From positions 625,001-689,000 of the forward strand of contig CANTUR010000128.1 of NCBI GenBank assembly GCA_947683625.1: 64,000 nt of DNA, read 5' to 3'. Numbering within the stretch: the first letter of the stretch is position 1; each line of letters starts with the position of its first letter. Below are positions 25,646 to 36,600 of the stretch, one piece after another. The notes below the pieces were generated by a model. The model saw only the letters and a program-made list of their open reading frames with translations, was not told the DNA's origin and did not search any database. This DNA is from Mallotus nudiflorus (lineage: Eukaryota > Streptophyta > Magnoliopsida > Malpighiales > Euphorbiaceae). The translations under genes were made by a program, and so were the position numbers.

Positions 25646-26748
25646 GTAATTCCTTCAAGTCAATCTATTCCTCTCTTCATACCTTAATTCAAATTAGCCA
25701 GGTATTATCCACACATTTCTACTTTACTTTCATTTTATTTAATTTGCTTTATAGTTTTTTTCCTTTATTTGCTTTATTTTGATACTATTTATCCACATAT
25801 GTTTAATTAGTCTTTTCATTTCTAGTATATAATTGATATACAATTAGTATATAATTAGTTTCTTATACCAATATTATGAAATTTTTTTCACATATATTAA
25901 TGCTTTACTTAGTAAATTTTCTAGCCTAAGTATAACACATTGTCACGAGTCGGCACCACGGCACGACTCATGACAAAGACATAGTGTGACGAGTCGGCAC
26001 GATGGGCACGACTCATCACCAATCCAATATATCATCACGAGTCAGCACCAAGGCATGACTCGTGACAAAGACATAGTGTCATGAGTCGGCATGATGGGCA
26101 TGACTCGTCACCAATCCAACATATCGTCACGAGTTGGCACCACGGCACGACTCATGACAGAGCCTTATCGTCATGAGTCGGCACGATGGGCATGACTCAT
26201 GACAACTAACCCTAACCCAAGAATTTTACACATTCACATGCATACACATTTTTTTTAGTTTTTATTTTGCTTACATTTTTCAATTTTTACACATTTTTAC
26301 ATTTATTTTCCCAACAAATATGACACAATTTAGTGAAAAGTCGTATATTTTACAAGAAAAGTCATAACTTTTCACTATTCCACATGCCTTTTCACTAACC
26401 CATATGACCTTTCACTATCAACACACACCCTATCACTTACAACCCTACAACTTTATAAATATTCTATGTTTGACTACTCATTTTCCCAATTCGTTTTTAG
26501 CCTGCATAATAATATATCTTTTTGATATTGTGTTTTTTTATTTCCTTATATATATAAATACATCCCCCTAATTCCTTCTCATTTTCTTATCTCATCACTA
26601 CTTTTATTCACTATTCCCACTTCACTCTCCTAGCCAAAGCCGAACCACTCATTTTCTCCCTCACCTTATTTCTTTATTTTGAATCACCATCTTTATATTT
26701 CCATCTCTATAATTTTTCAATAAAAACAAAACTATATCTTCTTTCACC
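25646..26748 (+). other. Spacer between pol and the downstream Athila ORF
   Basis: About 1.1 kb with no convincing ORF. It starts T-rich, then has the hairpin array (25941-26203, listed separately), then ACA- and TTT-rich sequence with three short near-repeats of CTTTTCACTA-type text (about 26330-26420), and a C/T-rich tract (about 26565-26640) just before the next ATG. It could hold the promoter or splice acceptor used for the downstream ORF in this lineage, but nothing in the sequence proves that. Confidence 0.55.
25941..26203 (+). repeat. 92-bp-period array of six short hairpins
   Basis: Three copies of a 92-bp unit start at 25942, 26034 and 26126, the last one shorter. Each unit holds two hairpins. 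An arm such as GTCACGAGTCG is followed by an 11-12 nt loop and then by its near-complement CGACTCATGAC. Loops alternate between GCACCACGGCA-like and GCACGATGGGCA-like text. Arms differ mainly by C/T or G/A, which keeps pairing or leaves G-T wobbles. The array is far more GC-rich than its surroundings. Two related hairpins lie in the 3' LTR at 29328-29361 and 29373-29406. Confidence 0.88.
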
Positions 26749-27957
26749 ATGGGTAGAACAAAAGGCTCAACATCCAAGAGGCCTCATGTAGAGGAGCAAC
26801 CTTAAGAAGAGGAGAATCTCATAAAAACTTACAAGGCTAAGTTTCCTATCCTCACTCATGAAGAAGGTGCTAAGTTTTCCTTAATCAAGTTTCGATAAAT
26901 TACCTCTTGTAAGTATGTTCCAAATTCACTCTTCAAAGATGTTGGTATGCTTGAGTCCTTTGACAAATTGATGATACAATGTGGACTTAAAAAGTTTATG
27001 TCTATGAATGAGGATACATATGTTGATTTGATTATTAAATTTTACACAACATTAGATGTCAACCCCACTAATTCATAAATTCTAGAATTTTGTTTGGTAG
27101 GAAATAGGCACCAACTCACCTATTCATCCATGCAACGTATTTTTGGTTTTAAGTAAGATGGATTCTGTGACCCTCCACCAACTTTTAATGTGAATGAATT
27201 TTGGACTTTCCTTACTGATTTGCAAACCCCTTTTCAACCTAAGAAAGGCAAAGCAATGTTCATCAAAGACTTAAAATTCTGGTTATTACATAAAGTAGTT
27301 GCATGTATTATTTTCAATAAGACTGCATTCAATAGGATTTCTACCCAAGAGTTGTTCTTGATGTGGTGTGTCCATCATAAGAAACAAGTTTGTTGGACAT
27401 ATTGGATCTTTAACCAATTGTTGGCATGTGCCCCTCGTAAGGATGCGATTATAACATATGGTCATGTGATAACTATTATTACTAAAGCTTTTAATGTTGA
27501 TCTTGCTAACTTTACTAGAACTATTGAGTGTTCTTTTTTCACCAAACAAGCATTTGTTCATGGTGAAATTGTTGATTCTGCTTTTTGATTTATCCCAGCC
27601 CAAATGAGGTCATGTTAGAGAGGACTTGCACCACCACCATTGGTTCATGAATAGCCTATTGAAGAGGAGGACGAATTTGAACTTGAGGAGGGTGCACCTT
27701 CCTATACACCATTCAGAGATGTCCCAATGCTCACACATCCTCTCCAAAGTACACCTAGTAGTTCAAGTGATCACCCTTCATTTTAGGATCAAATCCTGAA
27801 CAATCAACTTGCTATGCAAAGTCAATTGAATGAGATGGAATTTCACCAAAAGCAACTTGCTCGTAGATAAAGGAAGATGGAGTATAAAATGGGGCAATTC
27901 TTTTCTCAATCGGGCTACCAAATTGAGTCTCCACCTCCTACACCACAGGATGACTAG
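26749..27957 (+). pseudogene. Downstream Athila ORF (env-position, putative plant transposon protein), degenerate
   Basis: ATG at 26749 (MGRTKGSTSKRPH) opens a frame that can be followed for about 400 codons to TAG at 27955. Premature stops lie at 26803, 26896, 27076, 27154, 27586, 27616, 27649, 27784 and 27868. The longest clean piece, 27190-27588, includes FNRISTQELFLMWCVHHKKQVCWTYWIFNQLLACAPRKD followed by YGHVITIITKAF, wording I associate with the 'putative plant transposon protein' family found after pol in Athila elements. An acidic stretch (EEEDEFELEEG) and a Gln/Met-rich tail follow. The position is that of env-like ORFs, but I see no signal peptide or clear membrane anchor, so an envelope role is not supported. 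Its function is unknown. Confidence 0.8.
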
Positions 27958-28035
27958 GGGAGTCTTTCTTATCCTTTCCTTTACTCTTTCTTTTTATTAT
28001 ATGGAGGACAATGCATGCTTAAGTATGGGGGAAGG

Positions 28036-28076
28036 GATATTGATATTGATATTAGTATTAGTATTAGTATATTAGT
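28036..28076 (+). repeat. GATATT / AGTATT microsatellite
   Basis: Three tandem GATATT units pass into three tandem AGTATT units, about 40 bp in all, directly after a G-rich tract. It probably arose by replication slippage. Confidence 0.85.
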
Positions 28077-28534
28077 AATATATATGTTTATGTGTTTTGT
28101 TCTACAAATCTACATCTTTATGCATTTGCATTCATTTTGCTATTCATTTTGCTCCCATATTTAATAAGTAGCTATCCTTAATAGTCTTTTTGATTTTGAT
28201 TGAAGTTATATGTTTTATTAATAGTAAAATTTTAAACTTAAATTGCTCAATTGGTAGAAGTTTAAGTTTCATGTAGTATAATTACTAAGTTTATGTTTTT
28301 ATCTCTTTTTATTATTTCTAAAGTCTAAATAATGTATCAGTCAATTTGTTAATTATGCTTAAGGCTAGTTAATAATGTTTTGAGCCTAGGATTTTCTTAA
28401 AGACTTAGGTAATTTTAGAGAAACTATAGCTATAATACATAAGATGCTTGCTTTTCAATAATGGATGAGGACATAATAAAAAAAAGAAGAAAAAAAAGAA
28501 AGAAATAAATAATGCTTGTGATATGATGTATTTT

Positions 28535-28670
28535 GAGTAAGTTGTGTGCAATTGAGTATGCTCCTTAGCTGCATTCATTCGGAAAGAAATGTATAATGTC
28601 ACAAGTAGATTAATCTTAAGTAAGTTGTGTGCATTTGTGTTTGCTCCTCATTTGCATTCATTCTGAAAGA
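28535..28670 (+). repeat. Imperfect direct repeat, 83-bp spacing
   Basis: About 52 bp starting AGTAAGTTGTGTGCA at 28536 recurs at 28619, both ending with GCATTCATTC followed by a GAAAG motif. Identity is roughly 80-85 % by eye. Its function is unknown; a local tandem duplication in the 3' untranslated region is likely. Confidence 0.75.
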
Positions 28671-29077
28671 GTACATCTAGCAAATATGCTTATGAATAAA
28701 ATGTCTAAAAATGCCATGAGAAAAGTAAGTTCATGTGTGCTTAACATTTTCTCAAGGTTGCTTTTGCCTCTAGAATCCCTAAGTTTGAAGCATGACTATT
28801 TTGGCTAAATAGCTTGGTTAGAACTTTGACTTTTCATTTTTTTTATTTTATTCTTAGTAGATTGAGATAAATTGGTAAACTTGTTGCTTATGCTATGAGA
28901 CTTGTCTATTTTACCATTGTTGAGCATTGGAAGTTCAATTATTAAACTATCCTTTTTCTAACTACATTCATGATTAAAATGACTTGATGAGGATGCTACA
29001 CTTTTTGGGAGTAGATGATAATTTTGTTAACTTTTTCATCTTGGGTCTTTTCTTACTTGAGGGCAAGCAAGATCTAA

Positions 29078-29090
29078 GTGTGGGGGAGTT
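29078..29090 (+). other. Polypurine tract (plus-strand primer site)
   Basis: GTGTGGGGGAGTT lies immediately before the TGATATAATG that starts the 3' LTR. A G-rich purine tract abutting the 3' LTR is the expected plus-strand primer. It also fixes the start of the 3' LTR, for which the truncated 5' LTR gives no help. Confidence 0.8.
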
Positions 29091-30612
29091 TGATATAATG
29101 TAATTATGCTTAGTATTTAGTAGTAGTTTAATCTTAATTTCATTATGTTTTCTTATTTTTCATGTGTTTATTTGCCTATAAAGTTACTATTTTCATTTCT
29201 TTTATCTTTATGGTTTATGATGTAGGTTAAATACATGTTTTAGGCTCAATTCATGCTTGGAAAAGACTTGGAGTTGATTAGAATAAGTTGGAGAGCAAAA
29301 GGATTCATTTTTGGATAATTGAAGCTTGTCACAAGTCATCACCCTGGGCACGACTCGTAACAGAGAGCTTCTGTCATGAGTTGTCACCCATGTCACGACT
29401 CGGCACAATGTAGAAGTCTAGAACATTCTAATTCAAGTAGTTTTCGTATTTCGCACATAATTTCTTCTAAAAACATCCAAATTTGATGATTCAAGTGGAT
29501 ATGGAAAGATAACTCAGAGATCTAGAACTTTTATGAAGGAACTTTTGAGAGTTAAAGTCATATTAATGGACTAATTTTCCCTTGAATTTATAATATCTGC
29601 AAAAAAAGATGACTTTTTATTAAGTGAAGCCATTCTAACTCAAAAGTTCTAGTCCCTTGTAGTCAATTGTGAATGCCTATAAATAGATAGTCTTAGTCAT
29701 GAAAAAATAAGGATGAATTATTTTTTTTCTTTCTATTGATATATGAAATTCTTTCTTGAACGAAATTCTTTCTATTATTATCTAAATTAGTTTTAGTTTG
29801 TTATTCAGTCATCATTACAAAAGGCAAAGCCAAGAAAGGAACAGTACTACAAGCACCAAGACTTAGTAAAAAGGGTTTTATCTTTTCTCTTATATTTTCC
29901 CTTTTTCTATTTTATATTTGATTTTCTTTTGTTGTTGCTTAATCATGTATCTTGGCTAAACCTTTGTTTGTTAGAATTGCAAGGAAGAATGAACCAATGA
30001 ATTATATCTTTTTATAATGCATGATGAATTGCTTTCAATTGAGTGTTTAATTGACTTGTATATGCTTGATCACCATATATGATGTGTTAGTCAAATTATT
30101 CACAATCACAATTGGGGTAATTTAGTGGAAAAATAATTGAATTCACTTAAAGGTTAGGAAAGTACTTGGATATAAGAAATCCACTTTTGAGGGGCTAAAG
30201 AATTGGCAAGGAACTTCATGGTTTTTGTTTATCTCTATAATGATGTGACAACACTTATAGACTCTAGATGGAAATACCCTTATTTGACAACGACAGTTGC
30301 ACTTAAGGATTTTAGCTCATATTCTCCATTCATCACATGTGTTCATTATTCATTATAATTCTTTGGCTAATTCAGAATTGTAGTTCTAACAAATAATATT
30401 TAATTTGATACTTAGATAATTAGATTATTTAGTATAGTTAGTAGTTAATTAGTATAGTTAGAATAATCTAACAAATTTCACTATTAATATATCACCTATC
30501 CATCTTAGTATCTACTTGGTTAATAAAAAATTTGCAATTTCCTAGTGTTCGACACCCTACTTGCTCTATCTAAGTCCTTAGAGACTAGGGTATACAATTC
30601 TAGCCCGCTTCA
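29091..30612 (+). repeat. 3' LTR, complete (1,522 bp)
   Basis: Starts with TGATATAATG right after the polypurine tract and ends with CTTCA, giving TG...CA ends. The end is fixed by identity with the 5' LTR remnant and by the resumption of satellite (CCACTTTGTCCAATCC) at about 30616. The length is typical of Athila LTRs. U3 holds two hairpin motifs (29328-29406) and a TATA box (29677-29686). The last ~640 bp match the 5' LTR remnant at about 97 %. Confidence 0.9.
29677..29686 (+). promoter_or_regulatory. LTR TATA box
   Basis: CTATAAATAG at LTR position about 587. It is a near-perfect plant TATA element in the right orientation to drive transcription out of the LTR. The corresponding part of the 5' LTR is deleted, so only the 3' LTR has this promoter, pointing into downstream satellite. 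Confidence 0.75.
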
Positions 30613-33600
30613 ATGGCCACTTTGTCCAATCCATCCATAAATGCCAATGTAGTCTCATCTGAAGGCCCTTAAACTTGGACTGCAATAGTTATTGTCAGTA
30701 GCACCCATTATAGGGCTCTGAGTCAACTATGATTTTATATATTATGGGTCATGTGGTCCAATCAGGGTTGCCACAATCATCCATTTGAATCCTAAGTGTG
30801 CATGCCCACTTTGTCAAATCCATCCATAAATACCAATGCAGTCTCTTCCATAGGCCCCTAAATTTGGACTACTACAGTGAAGTCTATAGCAATAATTATA
30901 GGGCTTTAAGTTAGCTTTGATTTAATATATTATGGCCCCATGGTTTAGTCGGGGTTGCCATGACCATCCATTTGAATCCTAAGTGTGCATGCCCGTTTTG
31001 TCAAATCCATCCACAAATGCCATTGCAGTCTTCTCCATAGGCCCCTAAACTTGGACTGCTACAGACTTTGTTCATAGCACCCATCATAGGGCTCTAGAGT
31101 CAACTACAATTTTATATATTATAAGCCATATGTCTAAATTGGGGGTTGCCATGATTGTCCATTTGAATCCCAAGTGTGCACGCCCACTTTGTCAAATGCA
31201 TCCATAAATGCTAATGCAATCTCATCCATAGGCCGCTAAATTTGGACTAGTACATATGAAGTCTATAGAATCCATTATAGGGCTTTAAGTCAGCTTCAAT
31301 TATACATATTATGGCCCCATGCTTCAATCGGGGTTGCTATAACCATCCATTTGAATCCCAAGTGTGCACGCCCACTTTGTCAACTCCATCCATAAATGCT
31401 AATGCAATCTCATCCATATGCCCCTAAATTTTGACTACACCTAATATAGAGCTGTGAGTCAACTTTGAATTGATATATTATTGGCCTCATTGTTCAATCG
31501 AGCTTGCCATGACTGTCCAATTGAAGCCCAAGTGCACACACCCACTTTGTAAAATCCATCCATAAATGCTAATGTAATCTCATCCACAGGCCCTTAAATT
31601 TTGATTTCTATAGACAAAGTTTGTAATACCCATTATAGGACTCTAAGTCAACCTCAATTGGATATATTATAAGCCCCATAGTTCAATTAGGGTTGCCACG
31701 ACTGTCAATTTAAAGCGCAAGTGTGCATGCCCATTTTGTCAAATCCATCCATAAATGCCAATGCAATATCATCCATAGGCCCCTAAATTTGGATGGCTAA
31801 AGACAAATTTTATAGCTTCCAATATAGAGTCTTGAGTCAGCTTCAATTTGATATGTAATGGGCCCTATAGTTCAATTAGGGTTGCCATGAACATCCATTT
31901 GAACCCCATGTGTGCACGACCACTTTGTCAAATCCATCCATAAATGCTAATACAGTCTTATCTGTAGACCCCTCAATATGAATTACTACTAAAGAAGTGT
32001 ATAGCACCCATTATATGGCTTTAAGTCAGCCTTAATTTGATACATAATGGGCCCCATGGTTCAATCAGGGTTGACATGACCATTCATTTGAAGCCTAAGT
32101 GCGCATGCCCACTTTGTCAAATCCATTCATAAGTGCCAATACTATCTCATCCATGGGCCCCTAAATTTGGCTTGCAACTAATGAAGCATGTACTACCTAT
32201 TATAGGGCTCTAATTTGGCTTCAATTTAATATATAATAGGCCTAGTGGTTCAATCAGTGTTGCCATGATCGTCCATTTGAAGCCTAAGTGCACACGCCCT
32301 TGGTTTCAAATCCATCCATAAAGTCCAATGTAGTGTCATCCATAGGCCCCTAAACTTTGATTGCTATATATAAAGTATATAGCACTCATTACAGGGCTTT
32401 AAGTCAACTTTGATTAGAGAAAATATGGGCCCTGTAGTTCAATTGGGGTTACCACGATAATTAATTTGAATTCAAAGTGCACACGCCCACTTTGTCAAAT
32501 CCATCCATAAATGCCAATGCAATGTCATCCATAGGCCCCTAATTTTGCATTGCTATAAAATTTGTCTCTAGCACCTATTATAGGGCTGTGAGTTAGCTTT
32601 GATTTAATATATTATGGCTCTATGTTTCAATCGGGGTTGCGATGACTGTCCATTTGAATCCCAAGTGTGCACACCCACTTTGACAAATCCATCCATAAAT
32701 GTTAATTCAGTCTCATCCGTAGGCCCTTAAATTTGGATTGCTACAAATGATTTCTATATCACCCATTATAGGGCTCTGAGTCAGCTTTCATTTGATATAT
32801 TATGGCCCTGTGGTTCGATTATAGTTGCGACAACCATCCATTTAAAGCCCAAGTGCACATGCCCACTTTGTTAAATTCATCCATAAATGCCAATGCAGTC
32901 TCATTCGTAGGCCCCTAAATTTGAATTACAATAGTTGAAGTGTGTAGTGCCTATTATAGGGCTTTAATTTATGTTTGATTTGATATATAATAGGCCTAGT
33001 GGTTCAATAGGGGTTTCCACAACCGTCCATTTAAAGCCTAAGTGAGCATGCCCATTTTTTCAAATCCATCCATAAATGACAATGTAGTCTCATCCATAGG
33101 CCCCTAAACTTTGATTGCTATAGACAAAGTGTGTAGCACTCCTTATAAGGCTTTGAGTCAACTTCGATTAGATATATTATAGGCCATGTGGTTCAATCAG
33201 TATTACCGCAATCCATCCATAAATGCCAATGCAGTCTCATCCATAGGCCCCTAAATTTACATTGCTATAGACTTTGTCTATAGCACCTATTATAGGGCTA
33301 TAAGTCAGCTTCGATTTGATATATTATGGCCCTATCATTTAGTCATGGTTGCCATGACTATCCATTTGAATCCCAAATGCTCACACCCAATTTGTCAAAT
33401 CCATACATAAATCCCAATTTAGTCTTATCCATAGACCCCTAATTTTGGACTACTACAAATGAAGTCTATAACACCCATTATAGGGCTTTGAGTAAGCTTT
33501 CATTTGATATATTATGGCCTTGTGGTTCAGTCAGGGGTGCCATGACAATCCATGTGAATCCCAAGTGTGCATGCCCACTTTATCAAATCCACTCATAAAT

Positions 33601-36600
33601 GCTAATACAATCTCAACCATAGGCCACTAAACTTGGATTGCAACAGACTTTGTCAATAGCATGCATTATAGGGCTCTACATCAACTAAGATTTTATATAT
33701 TATAGGTCGTATGGTTAAATTAGGGTTGCCATGACTGTCCATTTGAATCCCAAGTGTGCACACCCAATTTGTCAAATCTATCCATAAAAGCCAATGTAGT
33801 CCATCCATGGGCCCCTAAATTTAGACTACTAAAGATGAAGTCTACAGCACCCATTATAGGGCTTTGAGTTAGCTTTAATCTAACATATTATGGCCCTATG
33901 GTTCAATTCGAGTTTCCACCACTGTCCATTTGAAGCCTAAGTGTGCATGCCCACTTTGTCAAATCCATCCATAAATGCTAATGTAGTCTCATCCATATGC
34001 CCTTAAATTTGGATGGCTATAGATAAAGTTTATAGCACAAAATATAGGGCTGTGAGTCAGCTTTGAATTAATATATTATGGGCCTTATCATTCAATTAAG
34101 GTTGCCATGATCATCCATTTGAAGCCCAAGTGTGCGCACCCGCTTTGTCAAATCCATACATAAATGCTAATGCAGCCTCATCGTAAGCCCTTAAATTCGC
34201 ATTGCTATAAGCAATTTGTGTAGCACTTATTATAGAACTCTAAGTCAGCTTAAATTTGATATATTATGGGCTTCATGGTTCAATTGGAGTTGCCACAACT
34301 ATCCATTTGAAGCCCAAGTGAGCGCGTCCACTTTGTCAAATCCATCCATAAATGCCAATGCAGTCTTATCCATAAGCCCCTAAATTTGGACTACTATAGA
34401 AAAATTTTATAGTACCCAATATAGGGACTTAAGTCAACTTTAATTTGATATATTGTGGACCCTATGGTTCAATCAGAGTTGCCAGGACTATCGATTTGAA
34501 GCCCAAGTGCGCACTCCTACTTTGTTAAATACATCCATAAATGCCAATGAAGTCTCATCCATAGTCCCCTAAATATAGATTACTATTGAAGTAGTGTATA
34601 GCACCCATTATATGGCTCTGGGTTAGGCTCAATTTGATATATAATGGGCCCCATGGTTCATTCGAGGTTGCCACAACCATTTATTTGAAGCCTAAGTGCA
34701 CATGCCCATATTTTCAAATCCATCCATACGTAGCAATGCAGTGTCATCCATAGGCCCCTAAATTTGGATTGCTACAAATGAAGTGTGTAGTACCCATTAT
34801 AGGGGTAAGAGTCAGCATTAATTTAATATACTATTGTGGTTGAATTTGTGTTACCATGACCATCCATTTGAAACCTAAGCGTGCACGCCCACTTTGTCAA
34901 ATACATCTATAAATGCTAATGTACTCTCATCCACAGGCCCTTAATCTTAGATTGCTACAAACAAAGTTTGTAGTACTCCTTATAGGGCTCTTAGTCAGCT
35001 TTGATTGCATATATTATGGGTCCTATGATTCAATTAGGGTTGCTATGACTGTTAATTTGAATTCGAAGTGTGCATGCCCACCTTCTCAAATCTATCCATA
35101 AATGCCAATATAGTTTCATCCCTTAAATTTTAACTACTACAGACTTTGTCTGTAGTACCTATCACAGGGCTCTGAGTCATATTTGATTTGATATATTGTT
35201 GCCCTATTATTCAGTTGAGGTTGCCATGACTATCCATTTGAGTCCCATATGTGCACACCCACTTTGTCAAATCCATCCACAAATGCCAATGCAGTCTCAT
35301 CCATAGGCCTCTAAACTTGGACTACTACAGACTTTGTCAGTAGCAACCATTATAGGGCTCTAAATTAGCCATGGTTTCATATATTATGGGCCATATGGTT
35401 AAATTGAGGGTGCCATGACTGTTCATTTGAATCCTAAGTGTCCATGCCCAACTTGTCAAATCCATCCATAAATGCCAATGCAGTCTCATCCACAGGCCCC
35501 TAAATTTGGACTACTACAGATGAAGTCTATAGCACACATTATGGGGCTTTGAGTCAACTTTAATTTTAAATATTATAACCCTATGGTTTAATCGAGGTTG
35601 CCATAACCATCCATTTGAATCCTAAGTGCACATGCCCACTTTGTTAAATCTATCCATAAATGCCAATGCAGTCTCATCCACAGGCCCCTAAATTTGATTG
35701 CTACAGATGAAGACTAGAGCACCCATTATAGGCTTTTGAGTCAACTTTAATTTAAAATATTATGACCTTATGGTTCAATCAGGGTTGCCATGATCATCCA
35801 ATTGAATCCCAAGTGCGCACGACCACTTTATCAAATCCATCCATAAATTCCAATATTGTCTTATCCATAGGCCCCTAAATCTGGATAGCTATAGATGAAG
35901 TCTATAGCCCCCATTATAGGGCTCTAAGTTAGCTTTAATTTAATATATTTTGGCCCTATAGTTCAATCGGGGTGGCTATGACCATCCAGTTAAATCATAA
36001 GTGTGCACGCCCTCTTTGTCAAATCCATCCGTAAATGCCAATGGAGTCTCATCCATAGGCCCTTAATCTTGGATTACTACAAACTTGATCAGTAGGACCT
36101 ATTATAGGTCTCTAATTCGACTATAATTTTATCTATTATAGGTAGCATGGTTCAATCAGGGTTGCCACAGCCGTCCATTTGAATCCCAAGTGCGCACGCC
36201 CACTTTATCCATTCCATCCATAAATGCCAATATAGTTTCATCTATACGCCCCCAAATTTGGACTACTACAGATGAAGTCTATAGCACCCATTATAGGGCT
36301 CTGACTTATCTTTGATTTAATATATAAGGGCCCCCTATTTCAATCAAGGTTGCCATAACCGTCCATTTGAATCCTAAGTGCACACGCCCACTTTGTCAAA
36401 TCCATCCATAAATGCTAATGATGTCTCATCCATAGGCCCCTAAATTTGGACTGCTACAGATTTAGTCTATAACACCGATTATAGGGCTCTAAGTCAACTT
36501 TAATTTGATATGTTATGGCCCCATGGTTCAATCAGGGTTACCATGACCATTTAGTTGAATCCCAAGTACGCACACCCACTTTGTCAAATCTCACCATAAA

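Larger units (their letters stand above)
27958..29077 (+). other. 3' untranslated region of the retrotransposon
   Basis: About 1.1 kb without a credible ORF. It contains a G-rich tract at 28019-28036 (TAAGTATGGGGGAAGG), a GATATT/AGTATT microsatellite, a purine-rich A/G run at 28474-28513, and an imperfect 83-bp-spaced direct repeat at 28535 and 28618. The end reads GGGCAAGCAAGATC just before the polypurine tract, as in other Athila/Tat-type elements. Confidence 0.6.
19519..30612 (+). mobile_element. Athila-type Ty3/gypsy LTR retrotransposon, degenerate and 5'-truncated
   Basis: The element is about 11.1 kb, inserted in the satellite. In order: a 5' LTR remnant, a tRNA-Asp primer-binding site, a T-rich leader, gag, aspartic protease, reverse transcriptase, RNase H, integrase, a long spacer with a hairpin array, a downstream Athila ORF, a G-rich polypurine tract and a complete 3' LTR. 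The Athila assignment rests on gag and pol wording (for example the motifs AITLRSGKE, FTIPC.IGG, GRPFL, RKDHFPLPFIDQ and SRLKLFPGKL), the tRNA-Asp primer, LTR length of about 1.5 kb and the extra ORF after pol. It is a pseudo-element with roughly 35 in-frame stops, several frameshifts and altered catalytic residues. No target-site duplication can be scored because the left end is deleted. Confidence 0.93.

Noticed and set aside
25941..26203. CRISPR-like array
   Set aside because: The 92-bp units are internally palindromic and lack unique spacers of constant length, and the context is a plant retrotransposon.
26749..27957. A genuine envelope gene
   Set aside because: It has the env position, but no signal peptide or clear membrane anchor is visible and the recognised wording belongs to a plant transposon protein family of unknown role.
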